DNA of 64,000 nt, taken from positions 1,089,747 to 1,153,746 of the forward strand of contig VFFE01006799.1 of assembly GCA_008921705.1 (NCBI GenBank), in the 5' to 3' direction. The notes beneath the pieces are model-generated. The model did no database searches, was not told the DNA's origin, and saw only the letters and a list, made by a program, of their open reading frames with translations. The stretch comes from Burhinus oedicnemus (Eukaryota; Chordata; Aves; Charadriiformes; Burhinidae). A program made the translations under genes and the position numbers. Shown here one piece after another: positions 25,561-39,040 of the stretch (the first letter of the stretch is position 1; every line of letters starts with the position of its first letter).

Positions 25561-28358
25561 AAGTGTTCTTGAGGTGCTCCAGGGACATCCACAGTCATTA
25601 AGCAAAATAGTACATGCATGGTGCTCCTTCTGTCCCGTGTCGTCGTCCCTCCCCCAACATTTTTCCCCCCGAGAGGCAAATTCAGTAAAATATGCTTATG
25701 GTTACAATCTCTTTTTTTAACAGGCTGCTCCTCTAGAAAGTGGGAGGAAGCACCGTCTTGTCACTCAGGCACGTTAATAAGACATAGAAGTGTCACTTGT
25801 CTGGGCTGGGATCTCTCTGAGTATATCATGATTCAACATTCAAACTTGTTAAATGCTGGTGGTAATTTCTTCATAAAGCTCTTGTAAAGACTTGGGTCAC
25901 ACAGTCAATAGGATATGAAGCCTTAGAACTGTTATGATTAATTGGGAACTCCAGAACCGAAGTCAGTAATGACATGAGGTTTGGGAGATTATGTGCTAAA
26001 TGCCTGTGTCTATCACAGGGTGCTGAAACACAATAGATTGCAAAAGAGCCACTGAGTGTATCTTGACTTTCCTCTGTGATGCACGTCCTCTGAGAGATGC
26101 CTTACTTTTCTCCAACCAGTCAACTTCCTCTGTACAATCTTTTTCTGATAGTTTAACTAGTTACTGGCAAAGTTACTAGGGAAAGAAAACCACCGTCTCA
26201 TTTACTTATCCTAGCACAAGACCCAGTGCCTGACCACATGCCTTTAGCCATGTATTATCCTGCCATGCCTGTAATCATTTATTAAGATGAATTGGGTTAC
26301 AAGTCAGCTTTTGCATGCTGTAGCTGACATTCTGCTTTGATTATATCTTGTAAATAATGTGAAAGATGTAGTTTGAAGTAAACTCAGACATTAGTAACAT
26401 CCAAGGAACTCTATTCATATGGTTGGTTTTGTGGCTGTAACTGAGGGCGGAATCTGTGCCGACAATACAATATCAATGCAATTTGCTTCAGAGATGCTCA
26501 CACAGTTTAACTTCATAAACATTATGTGTCTATAATTAATTTTAATTCATTGAGACAAATAGCATCTTAAAAAATGAGAGGCCCAGGAAAAAAAGATCAG
26601 CTTCTAGGGAGGGAAGATTTGCAAAGCATCCTCAGCACACAGTAGTGATTGCAGCTTGCATTATGAGAAAGCAAGCGCAATTAGGACAACCGAGAAATGA
26701 ACCTCAAATCAGTTCTGTAGATAAATACTAAATAAAAACATATGTCCCTAGATGTGCATGTTGAGCATCAAGCTACCACTGTAGAAGGCAATGGAGTTTT
26801 TAAAATCTAGAAAAAGCAAGGATTCAAAGTGACAACTGAAGAACAAACTAAACATAAGGGGAAAAAAGAAAACATCTTTTGCATATGAACTCAGTGGAGA
26901 AACTTGTCCAAGTCCTGTCCTAACATGCTTAAAGAACAAATACTGCTTCGCACAATTTTTCGTGCAATTGTGATTTTACCTGCTGTACTCAGCAGGAACA
27001 TTTCATACTTGCTTCACCTCCCATCACGTACTGCCCTTACATAAATGCACATAAAACCACGTATTTGATCCTAACTAAACTCCTCTTTCATTCCTGACAT
27101 GATGGGCAAGGGAAGACTAGGCAAATTCCCCCTTGAATTTGCTTTCCCACACTGCAGATATCCACTGCAGGAGACTCTTACCTGCTGCTGGCGGTGCAGT
27201 ACCACTGAAGGCACTGCACAGCAAGCTGCCGTGAATTCCGTCCTCCCACCTTTTTTGAGCACAAATGTGTTACTTTCATGGCATCTGTGCTCTACTTGCC
27301 AAGGTCATGAGATACATAAAGAAGACCTAAGACTGAAGTTTGAGACGCTTATGATCACAGGCACGGCTTTCAGACCTTTTTTACACAACCGAACAATTTC
27401 TGAAACAGTTTGAATTCAAACACGACATTTTCCCTAAACAGCTGGTCACATACCGAGAGACTGCCTTTGGTATAACTCCTCTGAAGCTAACGTAATTACG
27501 TGAATTTTGCCAAGGACATGCAATATTCATATTGCAAAACTTTTATTACAAGCTGCATGTGTGCATGGATCAAAGGCCATGGGACAAAGGCCAACCTTTT
27601 GACCACCAATTTTTAAATTGGTAGTTCATTGGGAGAATATCACACTTAATGCAACATCTTGCTTCAGCTTTCTTTTGACTCACTTGCTTTATAGTATGTA
27701 TAGGTCTCCTGTCTTCTATATATTAAGCATAAACATGCTGATCTATGAAGTAAAGTCCATGTAAGCTGGTAGAGCCTTCATATGAAGATACTGCTGGATT
27801 GCAGAACTGAACTGCAATTGCTCACCACCACTTGCCTGCGCCGCTGAGCTGATTACTTTGCCACATGTAGAGAGAAGTAACTATAGGAGGATGAATAACT
27901 GATTTTCCTGTCAGTGGAAAAAGCAGGATTAATTGTCTTATCTCTTCCACATTCCCTCAAAACAGAATAGAGTCTCAAAATCCTTTCAAGTGTAAAGAAA
28001 TCCCTGCTGCTTGGTCCTTTCCTTGAATGAGACAAAAAAATGTGTTGGTTTTCATTATCCACCAAGAAGTGGGTCAGCATTTGCCCCTCTGAAAAAATTC
28101 ATCAGCAACTGTTCCTCGATGGCAACGCAGCTCTTCTCTGTGTGTTGCAAAAGTGATTTTAAAGGGCAGGCTTTTTACTGGAAAAGAAGAAATGAAGTCG
28201 AGCTGAATTAGCGGGGTTTTACAATGTGGCTCGCTCAGATTTCATTTGCATGGTGTTTGAGATTGTGGGCATTGTAGTTTGCATTGTAGTTTGTATTCTA
28301 TGACTTCTCGCTGAGGTTTTAAAGCAAGGACTAAGGCAATAATTCATGGAGCTTTTAT
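25561..28358. other. EGFR 5' flank, no supported gene
   Basis: AT-rich intergenic DNA just upstream of the CpG island. Segments around 26500-26720 have the unbroken, low-repeat look of conserved non-coding DNA, containing TTAATTTTAATTCATTGA and CAAGCGCAATTAGGACAA, but conservation cannot be tested here. No exon or transposon was recognised. Confidence 0.6.
28269..28292. repeat. 12-bp perfect tandem duplication
   Basis: The 12-mer GCATTGTAGTTT occurs twice in a row. The unit includes ATTGTAGT, which resembles half of a ZNF143/Staf-type site. The duplication may simply reflect slippage. Confidence 0.8.
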
Positions 28359-28525
28359 GGCACTTTGCATGTTGAAAATATTGCACAAACATTAACTAAT
28401 TTATCTTCACAAATCTCCTGTAAAGCAGGTTAGCAGCTATCATTTCCATTTTATAGATGTAAAATAATTTGCCTTGGGCAGAGTGTTAGTGGTAGAGCTA
28501 GGGTTATCACTCAAGAGCTGTTTAT
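28359..28525 (-). mobile_element. MIR/L2-class ancient repeat
   Basis: The plus strand is the reverse complement of the familiar MIR layout. It has ACTTTGCATG, then ATTAACTAATTTATCTTCAC, then ATTTCCATTTTATAGATG, then TTTGCCTTGGGCAGAGTG, and GGTAGAGCTAGGG. Each block matches the usual MIR element (CATCTGTAAAATGGGGATAA, TTGGGCAAG and so on) with old-age divergence. MIR-type elements are amniote-wide relics, rare in birds. Confidence 0.7.
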
Positions 28526-30105
28526 TTTAAACATTGCATTTAAACCTCCTTGGATCATGCTGCTTCTAGAGAGTGTCTCTGATGAAAATGTATGTATTTT
28601 TGCACACCCAGATTCTCTCTCTCTTCTCTTAACACTGTTTGTTTGTTTGCTTAACAGCACTTAGAAAGGACAAGACCAAAACGCACAAGGGTGCTGGAAT
28701 TAAACCTTAATTATAGTAAACTGCACAGTCAGTATTTGAAGATGTGACCACAGTGTTATCTCAGGAGGGTTCCTATATATTTTTTATTTTTTTAACGTCC
28801 AGGTTTTATCTGTCATCTCAGCCACCAAGTTCAATGTCGCATTTTCCAGGGAAGCTTCACTTAACTCAGAAACAGACTTTTGAAAAGTTTTAAACTCTGA
28901 CAGGGATTTGCAGCATCAGCTTATTCACTAATGAAAGTATGCAACAAAAAAGTAAATATAAAAATAAAACTTGTGTGGCTGTAGTGGTCTTTAGTACCCA
29001 ACGATCTTATTGCCACCCATTGCACAGTAGAAAGTGCTAGCTATCTGTTTTCTGAAATATGGCTTTGTTTTGAAAAGACCCCCAATTTTTGTCCAGTATA
29101 AAGCAGAAAATAAAAAAATAAATTGCTTTGTGCATTTTGATTAACATCTAAAATAATTACAAGAAACAAAAAAAAGGGTGGAGCAAATTCTTTCAGTATT
29201 TAAGATAAACATTACAATTCATAACATAAACTGAGCGATATTATCAGGGTATCATGGGAATAACTATACTATATTGACAAAAGTATGCAGCTTTAATTCC
29301 CATATAGTTATTATTTCCCCTCTCTCAAAATCTCTGCTGAACTGCTGGGGAATATGGCATCTCCATTGCCATCTAATACATCATTTCAAAGGGCAGAATA
29401 CATTTCCTGCTTAAAAGCATCCATTGCTTTGGTGTTTCTAACATCGTGTAGGGACTATTGTCATTTTTCACATATTTTAACAAATCCTGAAGCTAGGAAT
29501 TTCTTGCTATGTTCTTACCTAAGTAATTTTTACAGTTTGTATGGGTAAGCACATAAGAACTGATATTGTGATGGAATGAGGCATATTATATCCAAAATCT
29601 TTGTTACTAAACAGTGCAGTAGCTTCCTACATAGTCATGAACTTCTGCCCTATTTCTGTACTTTGTTAGGGTGACTTACACTGGTATTACTGTGCTACAT
29701 GTACTCTTTCGCTCAACCAGAAATCATACATCTCTGTATGATTGCAGCAAATACAATTTGAACATGCTGTCAATAAATCAGACGTCAGTAGAAGTAGAGC
29801 TAACGTCACCAGATCACACCGTATAGTTATCCAAGATGGGTGACTAGTAATGGTAAGTGTCTGATTACGAACACTAGTACAGCTAATTGCTTTATTATCA
29901 CTGTCTGTTCTGCATAAGCGAAGAAGGAACTTAATACCCTTGCTCACCTAATTCCTGACCCACAGCGTAGGCTGTCATAGCCCACATATGTCCACAGTGA
30001 CAAAGAGAGGGGAACAACAAGGCACAAGCCCATGCCCTGAACTTCGCCTTAGGAAGCCAAGCTCAGGTGTGATGGTTGACTGGGGCTGGTTGTGCTTTTC
30101 CTGCC
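28526..30105. other. intergenic, no gene seen
   Basis: AT-rich sequence with no recognisable repeat or gene. The frame at 29354-29548 is short and unrecognised. Confidence 0.6.
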
Positions 30106-30157
30106 CCTTCCCTTCCCTTCCCTTCCCTTCCCTTCCCTTCCCTTCCCTTCCCTTCCC
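30106..30157. repeat. (CCTTC)10 pentanucleotide microsatellite
   Basis: Ten perfect CCTTC units, followed by a partial unit. The other strand is a GGAAG homopurine tract, which yields an artificial Gly-Arg-Glu-Lys ORF. Its perfection suggests recent expansion and probable length polymorphism. Confidence 0.97.
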
Positions 30158-33100
30158 ATTAAAGTCCTTTGATCTACCCCTGCTCAGCTCCCATCTGAAG
30201 TTCAGTACCATGTGCAAATATAACAAGTGGCTGTCCAAAATACTGTCTCCTTAGGTGTTTGTAATGCTGCGAAATCTATGGCAAAGAGAGAGTGAGGAAA
30301 GCTGATAGCCCTGAGTCAACGCACAAAGAATGTGAGTTGCATTAAGGGTGCGGCTAACAGGGGGGTTTCTTCAGATTCAGCCATCTCCTGCTGTTTGCAT
30401 CCAAAGCGGACGCAGATAGGAATGATAAGACATTGCAACAACATGATTTGTGATTCTCCAAAACAACTGCAGCTACCAGTCCTTATTTGGGCTAACGAAT
30501 ATAAAAGAAGTTAGCCTTCCCTTATATCCTCTTGTATTTTGCATTATGGAGGTATCTCTGCCTTAACTCAGTTTTCTACATCAATTCCTAAACGTTACTC
30601 AAACTAAAACAAAGACACACAGAGGCTGACTATACTAGTCAATTCAACATTTTTAGGACCATTCTCCAGCATGTAAATGAATTGCCACAGAGCAGTTTAG
30701 GCCCACCAAAATATTAAACTCAGTCTCCAGTGGTGGCATCCAAACTACCCACCAGGAGCAATCCTTGGCCTCTGCTAACTCTCAAACCATGTTAGGGAGA
30801 ACACCAGCCAACCTAGCCTGAGATTGTTCATACAAATGAACAGTTCAGATGATCTAGCACGCTGTGCAGGGAACACTCCCTGCATAATTGACCGATACGG
30901 GTATGGTCATACCTATTTCCCAATATTTCAAAGTCAGCAGTTCTGTTTCTTACTCATCTCAGCATGCACATATTCAATAACTAGAGTATCTCAGTAGGCA
31001 AATTTTCCTTTCTAGCCAGAAAAAGCAAAGCTGATCACCAGTTCTTTTCTCCCAGCCCTGTAAGACAATGAGTACCCTAACAATTATAGACACTTCATTG
31101 CTTGTTGCTTCTCTGTGACTCCAGAGATATGGCATTGAAATCATTACCTTGCATTTTCCACATGAAAACTCAGCCCAATAGCAAAGCTGTCACTGAAAAG
31201 AATGGGAAAAAGATTATTCTGACATGTACTTTGAGGTTGTGTCCCCAAAGCATTTTAACCACAGAGTAGATGGTTATTTTTATTTAAAGCAAAATAAGAC
31301 ATAACACTTAAAAAAAACTACTACATTTTATTCAGCCCTGCATAGCTAAATAACAAAGACATATGTGGCAAAGACCGGGCAATTCAGTATGATTAATCTA
31401 ACCTATATCCCAGAGATATTACAACTGTGCTGAAACAAATCCCGTAGGACATGGCCAGGCAGCCAGTTGCCTTCTTCCCTTTATCAAACCTTTAACTTCC
31501 AAAATCCTTCTGAAGTTTTCTGCAATGTGCTGGAGACAATCACCAAATGTGACAGAGTAGAAGGGCAGGTTCTGGAGACCAAACAGGTGACACAGTGCCT
31601 GACTTCCCAGCAATGGCATCTTTAATTTCTAATGAGAAGGAGCCAATATAAGTGCCCCTGAAGAAGGCCTTATGGCAGTTTGGCCAATGTAGCAATGTAG
31701 AATATTGAAAACTGAGATTTGGGCAACTAATGTGACACTGGAGGATTGGATCTGTAAAACAAAACAGCCAGTACAGAGGCCTTGACATCCTCACTGCATA
31801 TGTTTTTGGGCAATTTAGTTCAGACTGCCTCTTGTGTGATCCTGTGGACTGAAGGTCCATTACTGGTTGGGGTGTGCTACGTGTGCCATTGGAGCACTGC
31901 TTTCAGTTTAGCTCCATCTGGAAGAAACGCAGGTTGTGCACCCCAAGACCATGGCACGAAGATGATCACCTTTGAAAGCACACTCCTGATCCACACAAAA
32001 ATGCTTTTACAAATGGGTTTTGCTTAAACTCTTCCTTATTTCCCTTTCTCTTTGCCAATAGCCTTGACCGCAATGTGCTGTTTCTAGAAAAAAGAAACAA
32101 CAATAAAATATTTGAGTTCCTACAGAAGTTTTAATCTTCAGAAGGCAAGATGGGACCTGGATCCCAACCTCAATCTTCGAGGTTTCCAGACTGGGCTGAC
32201 TCCAAACCCTGAATATAAACAAACCCGGTCTTTCACGGGTTACCTAGAAAACCACTCAGTATGAAAATGGCAGTGGGATGAGAATGCCAAGCTCTTCCCA
32301 TTACCCAGTGATACTGCGAGATAAGCTAGATGAAGTAAAACCATGGATAATACAAAACATACATAAGACCTGTAATGAAAAGAATAGGCTGAAAACTGTC
32401 AGGCAGCTCTGCAGAGAGACCATCCGGTGGCACACACCAGCGGGCAGGCAGGGCAGGAGCCCGGACTGGACGTTGCATCCTCAGGAACCAAGTGCCGCTA
32501 CTGGATCGAGGGAAAGTTAACCCACAAATCAGATAATCAAGGGCTGACATCACATTTTAGGTGCTGTCAACATGGCTGCACAAAGAGGTTGAGAGGGGTC
32601 ACCTGAATGCCCTGAGCTTTTTCTTCCTTCCTATTTATAACGTGGTCCCCAGCACACCTCAGGATATGTGCTTGATCTCAACTCCTTGGTATTTACTTCT
32701 TGAGCTCCCAGCACCTTTGATGGCAGTACTCCCTTTCTGTTCAGACGGATGAGCAATTCCCCGAGCATTTTGGTAAACCTTCCAGAGGTAATTAAGATAT
32801 GGCTGTCTCCGCAGTTTCCTCTTCTCCAAATTCAGGTTCAGACCTTAAAATCCCCAAGTGACTTCCTGCCAAGAGGACGTAAACCTCTAATCAATTCCGT
32901 GTGCACGCTCCCACCTCCACCAGACCCCCCAGCTACCAGCGCGTGATATCCTGCACTGATGGTAAGAACACAATATCCTGATATAATAGGAAGCATACCA
33001 TAAAACAGCCCAGGGATATATGAGGTTAAAACGACCTGTCTCCTGCCATTTTTTTTTTTTTCTGAAATGGGTCAGATTATGTAGGTTACTTCACATTCAC

Positions 33101-34817
33101 CATCACCCCATCTTCATAAGCAACTTCCCAAACTACAAGCTCCTCATCATTTGATTTCATGCATTACTTCCTTTCCCAGCCACTTCTGCAGACTTAGAGA
33201 TCCAATTCATTTAAAAAATGAGACCCAGTGCAAAAGCATTAACTTCTCCAGACTTTCTTCCTTCCTGACCTCACTGCTTATTTGACTGTAAAAGAACTGA
33301 TGCTGCAGTTTTCAAAGAGGCAAGTGAGGACCACAATTTCTATTCCCAGTCTGTGGGAGTGGGAAAGCGACTTCGGCATAAATACATGCAATTTGATACT
33401 TTAAATATATTTTAAACCAGCTCCTTTTCCTTTAAAACTAATTTCCTCTGAAGGCAGAAATTTATCACCAATGACTCAAGCTTCCTCAAGGTTTTATCAG
33501 TTTACACTTCAATAATCTTCCTTCGTGTATTCATGCTGCATTGCCTAGCCCTCACTCACCCAGCAAGCGCTTGCTCACGCAAACCGATACTTTGGCTTTT
33601 CTGGTTTCTTTGGGTGAGCGAGTGCTTTTTCATTATGCAGCTTTCCCAATCTATTCATTTGAGACGAGGGTGTTGTGGGAATTGTAGACAAGTCTGCAAA
33701 TGGACGAGTGGTTTAAAATCTTGCCTGTTTTCTATATGGTTGCAGCAGAAGGAAAAACAACTTCCTGGGTCTCTCAGCAGTGGAACTCCTGGATGCTGTT
33801 TTTCTACAAATCATTTTGCTTTCTCCCTTTGTTGCCTGTCACCTGCAACACCCTCTTGTGCCCTCCAATGCCAGCTGGATTAGAGGCAGCCGGTATGGAG
33901 ATGTATGCATGTTAATTGGCCAAGTGGGCTGATGGTGACAGAACAGCTGGCTGCTGAGGCTGCAACCTCTCATCTCAACCTACCGCCAGGTTTCACAAGG
34001 CTTGCAAGGTCCTCACTCTTCCATGGAATTTGGTTAAAATTAGTTAACAGGGAGGGGGACCGATAGGTGGAGTGACTGCATGAATCTTGCTTCCAGGCTA
34101 AAAAATTGGGAGCTGGCAAGAAGCTGTGATTGCCTGACTTGAAACAGTTGAAATGTGCCCTCGATGTCCTTGCTTGTGCCTCAGGAATAATGACAGGTTT
34201 AAAGAGTGCAACTCCATGACCTTATTTGAATTGGAGCAGACTGCAGCATGTCTGAACGCTCTCCCGAGGCTTTTTTTGTAAGTTTAAAGAGACTATATCA
34301 GGACATCAGTGTGGTCCAAGGTTACCGAAGTTGTTATAGCTAATGCGAGAGGCATATGCGCTCCACGATCCTGATGTTTGTCATTCGCAGATCTGCTCCT
34401 GACCTTTGTTTTTATCTCTGCATCTCACCCCTGAAGCTAACATAAAGTGCAACAGAAGCCAGACCTACTTGAACAAGCCCACACAGAAGTCAGAGGGCTT
34501 CCCTGCAGAGTCGGCCGCCGGCTCACACGAGCTTCCCTCGGGAAAGAAAACCAAGGAGGTCGTGTTTCAGTTGCAGTTCTCAAGAACCAGAAGACTGACC
34601 ATATGTGAACACCAGGCTTATCTGAGTAAAGAGAAGACGGTAAAGGGAAAATAAGAATTACAATGAAAAAGTCTCAAAAACACAAGTGAGCTTGTCACTG
34701 CCTTTCTAGGAGACTTGTGCAGCTTATGAGTGCAAAAAGGAAAAATATCTTTCCCAAAGGAGGTAAATTTCTCAGTATGGCCTGAAAAATTAAATGCTGA
34801 AATAGGAACCAGAGCTT
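30158..34817. other. intergenic, no gene seen
   Basis: Unique-looking sequence with short chance ORFs only. A T-run lies near 33050-33061. A ZNF143-like motif, TGTGGGAATTGTAGA, lies at about 33674-33688. No transposon was recognised. Confidence 0.6.
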
Positions 34818-34967
34818 CATAAGCTCTAAATCTGTCTGAGCCCAACCTTCCCTCTGTAAAATGGGGATAACAAGTAGCACAAAAAGCGAAATAATTTTAA
34901 GAATATCAACTTAATAACTATATGGTGCTTTACAGCCACAGCAGGCTTTAGGAATGCTAAATATTCT
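34818..34967 (+). mobile_element. MIR-class ancient repeat
   Basis: The order TCTGTCTGAGCCC, then CCTCTGTAAAATGGGGATAA, then GGTGCTTTACAG, then CAGGCTTTAGGAATGCTAA follows the 3' half of MIR from the CCTCATCTGTAAAATGGGG core to the tail (GTGCTCAATAAATG type). Only the 3' half is present. The tRNA-derived head is missing or too decayed. Confidence 0.72.
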
Positions 34968-37900
34968 TAAAATCTTGACCTTTCACCGTGATTTTGGTTT
35001 GATATATCCTAGAGGGTGTTTGCTGTTTGAGGAAACAGCTGCACTCTCACTTCTTAAGCAAAGCCTCATCCCTGAAATAGCAAGATGGCAAAGTCGATGT
35101 GATACAGCATTGGCATTGCTGCTCTGTTCACTCTTAATTACTGGTGTGGTGACGAGTGCTGTATAAATCAAGCCAGTCCAGTAAAGAGTTCTTACCACAG
35201 GCTGGTTAACCACTACATTAAGAACATCTGACACTTCATTTTCTAAGGGGGATTAAAACCAGGGTAAAAGCTTGGGGGAGGCCTTTAGTTTGTATGCGTG
35301 GGGTGAGTAGGGGGAATAGAGGCTGTGAGCAGCAAACTCCATGGTTTCAGCTGGTATAGGTGCTTCAATCCTCCTCTGTAGCCCGTGATGTGGAGCCCAC
35401 TTATGCTTACTCAGAGCCCAGTGTGAAAGAGGGCAATGAACTTGGATGGCTTTTGCTGCATAATGGTTGCGTATATGCCAATAGGCAGGTCCAAAGCAGA
35501 CAAATATTTCACTGCTGTTGGTAATCAGAGTGGAATGATGTATTTGCTTTCTTTCCATTTAAAAAAAAAAAAATAATCCAGCCCGAGCATTTTTAATAGG
35601 AGCATTTCTCTAGGAAAGTCATTTGTTTACTTTAGTGCCTGTAAAATTTGTCAGAACAACAGCCTGGGAAACAGAAAGCCTCGTCTTATTCACAGAACAA
35701 GTATAACAAGTCCTGCAAGCTCTCTTCCAATGTTTCACCAATATGCCTCTACTCAAAGCCAGCAGATTAGACTTCTTATTCAGCACAGCACAGATCTTTT
35801 CTTTAAGTTAAGAATTAAATACTTCAGCGTCTTCATAAATCTGGGTCTAACACAGATGACTACCTCCCACCTAAATAGCAATGGTGTTGCTACAGGCACA
35901 AGTTTGGTTGGGGACAGAGCCAGGACATTGGGAAACTTGTGCTGCCAACGCTTGCCCAAGAAGAGCAAAGGTCACCGGCCATCTCCTGCAGGCCCCATAG
36001 CCCACACTCGACAACAGCATTATTTTACCAAAGCTGCACTTTTCCCCTCAGTGCCCAGCTTTGCTGTGGAGGTCATCACTACAGGATGTTGTGATGTACG
36101 ACAGCAATTCATCAAAGAGTTCAAGTTCATTGAAGGAACTTAAATACAGGAACACAAGTGCAATTGCTCTCAGGAAAGGTCTAACACGGCGGCAGCCATT
36201 GGGGTAGGGTGGGATGGGGAAGGAGAGGTATTATGAAAGTATTGGTTTTTGTTTGCCACAGTACGGCTGCTCTCCTGTTGCACTGAATTAATACTGGCAA
36301 GCAGAAGTGGAAGACCTTAGGCACTGTTCCACAGCTCTTCAGGTGTTTACGAACACAGAACAGCTCTTCGTCCTCTGGGGAGGGAACAGCCCTCATCTGC
36401 CACCACCAGAGCTGGTTTTGAACAGCAAAGAGGGATTTTCCTTGGTGTCAGCTCAGGAGCTGCTCTTTCCCTGAGCCCACGCATTGGGACACACTGTCTG
36501 TCCAGCTACAGAAAATACTTGTGGAGTGACGAGGGTCTAGGGACTGCCAGATCTCTGAGATATCCATTAGAGGTGGGCGATAATTTGGGTTGAGTTCCCC
36601 TGATTTGGCTCTGATGATACCAGTCTGCCGCCTACATGTTTCTGGCTGTTGGCTGTGTAAATCACTCCCACGTGACACAAACCTACCCAGGAACTGTATG
36701 TGTGGGATTGGATTGACCCAGAGGTACAGGAGGGGAAGAGACAATGTTTGTCCCTAATTGTATGGAGAAAGGCTCTAAAGCTTGACCCCGTGTTAAGTAA
36801 CGCTTCATTTCACTAGGAGCTTCCCTGGTCTCTAAGGCGTTACTCATGGAGGAGGGAGCTACTCACCGTGAGTAAAGGCTTTGGAATCTGCCCTTCAGTG
36901 TGGAGCACTATCTTAGCAATACTGAATATGTAAATCTCTGCTTTGTACAATGTATGCATGATATTAGGAAAACACTGCATAACAAAGAGCAAAATAAGGA
37001 AAGTCATGCCGAACGCTTCAGTCTACATTCAAGCTTGCCCAGGTTAACACAGCCCTGTTGATTTACATGGCTGTAGGACAAGCTCTTGATCTTATTTTCC
37101 AACAAATTGCAGGAACAAGATGCTGACAAGTTATTTAAGGAATGTGCTCCTCTAAGAGCTTATCGAACCTGTCCATACGTCCATCCACGTGCAGAGGCAT
37201 TACAGTTTTGAACAGCACTAAGAAAAGAGGCTAGCCTCCATGGGTACACATATGGCTTCCACAGATCCTAGCAGAGTCTCACAAAACACAGAAATACTCA
37301 GGGCCATTAATACTTGTTGCCTGACCTTCCTTCATCCCAAGCAGCAGATTCTCCAAAATAACTTGCCACAACAGAGAAAGAAAGGCGACAGCATTTTATC
37401 TGTGAAGATTTCTGGCCACATATTTTTTCCCATAGAAAGCAGAGCATATAGCAAGACAGAAAGCACATTTTCTGCTCTGTGCTGTTGGGTATACCCAGTG
37501 GTCCAACCTGTCTGCTGCTACCACTACAAAAGAAGAGATCAAACTCATCAGATTATAGCCTCATGAATTACGTTTGTAACTTGGGGGGGGAGGCAAAGAG
37601 GAAAGGAGAAGGAATGGAGTTTGCTTCGAGCTTGTCTGTCCTCTTCACATAAAAAAAAGAGAGAGTGGGGGAAAAAATCCTCTTTCTTCATTATTTTTGC
37701 TGTGACAGAACTGTGTTCAATGACTACACAGCCTAAAGGTAGGTAAGCGTTGCAATTAACTCATGTAATATATCAGAAAAATACACTTATGTTCTTTGAC
37801 TGCTTTAATTTCACATATTGCTCGCAGTTCATAATCTACAGTGAGCATGTGATTAAGAGAGGTGAGAAACGAATAAAAAAAATCATGTTATTTTAGTGAG

Positions 37901-38084
37901 CAAATTCTGCAGTGTACACCGTATTATCTCACTAACTCCACTCGAAATGAAACAACATCCAGTCTGAATATCTGCTCAGTTCCTGTCCTATGCGGAGATG
38001 TCAACAAGAGGGCACAAGCCGATTTTTATGATGTGAATCAAGTCTGGTAGAAACTATTACTTCTTAAGTTTCAGCTGTGCGTTG
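34968..38084. other. intergenic, no gene seen
   Basis: No recognisable gene or transposon. An A-run lies at about 35561-35573 and a G8 run at about 37583-37590. The 137-codon plus-strand frame at 35730-36143 has no recognisable domain or bias and is treated as chance. Confidence 0.6.
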
Positions 38085-38150
38085 GCCCAATAGATGATAT
38101 AAAATAAACACGATCCCTGCCTTAAGGGGCTTGCAGTCTAAAAAAGGAAC
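38085..38150. mobile_element. ancient L2/MIR-class fragment (tentative)
   Basis: The block ATAAACACGATCCCTGCC followed by TTAAGGGGCTTGCAGTCTAA closely resembles the widespread ancient phrase GGTCCCTGCCCTCAAGGAG plus CTTACAGTCTA found in old vertebrate LINE/SINE copies. It is too short for a family call. Confidence 0.5.
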
Positions 38151-39040
38151 AAAGGAAAGTATTTGTCTCTTGCAAAGTGATTTATTTGGTTGGTTCTCTG
38201 AGTTTATAGTCTACTTTGGAGGTGGGCACATTTGTCATGTAAATTTTAGCTTTCTGTGAGAAGTGCAGAACAGGCTGTACTGATAATGCATACTGTTTCA
38301 ATTTTTCCAGAAATTGTGTTTTGCTAAAAAAAACCCAACAAAATATTCTTTCCAGTCTGTTCAGGCATTTTGAAGTTTAAATGCTTTAATTTATTGGTTA
38401 AGAATGATTTTTATTTCTAGACTTCCTCTAGTATTGTTCCTAAAGAAAATATCTTATGGACAAAATGTGTCACTCCCAGAAGTGATTTCTTTCTACATTT
38501 TTGTTCTATTGAAAAATTCTGGGGAAAAAACTATTCTGAAGAAAAATTCAAAACCTGGAAGTTGCCAAACAACCTGCTCTTCAGTAAGCTCTGTCATACT
38601 AACCAAAACTAATCCTTTCAAGAAAGAGTGATCATTGTAAACAAACCCGTAGCAAAGCAGAGGGCTGGACTAATTGTCAGATTGGGTCGTCTGCAGCACT
38701 CTGATTTAGCATTCCAGGTTGTAATTGGGTCCATGACCACCTGCTTTGGTCACTGGAAATGAATGCAGCTGGACTTGGCAGGTCACTCTGTCAATCATTT
38801 GCTAAAGGATGCACGCAAGTGCTCTTGTTAGCTGTTATTTGCTGTTCAGGCTTTAGTCCATGTAAATTGCTGCTGAAGTCTTGTTTTTGGTAGTAGCAGT
38901 AGTGGCAACGGTCCTTAGGTAAAGAAATACAATTTCCTCTCTCCATTGCCACGAGGCTTTCTGAACACAACAGCATGAATGCATGTTAGACAATCTACAA
39001 TTCATGATGCTTCCTAAACAGAAGAGGCACAAAAAGTAAC

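Noticed and set aside
29975..30254. Gly-Lys-Glu-Arg and Pro-Phe-Ser repeat proteins over the CCTTC array
   Set aside because: Both are translations of the microsatellite.
35730..36143. 137-codon plus-strand ORF
   Set aside because: No domain, no codon bias, no gene-like neighbours. The length is within chance expectation for 64 kb.
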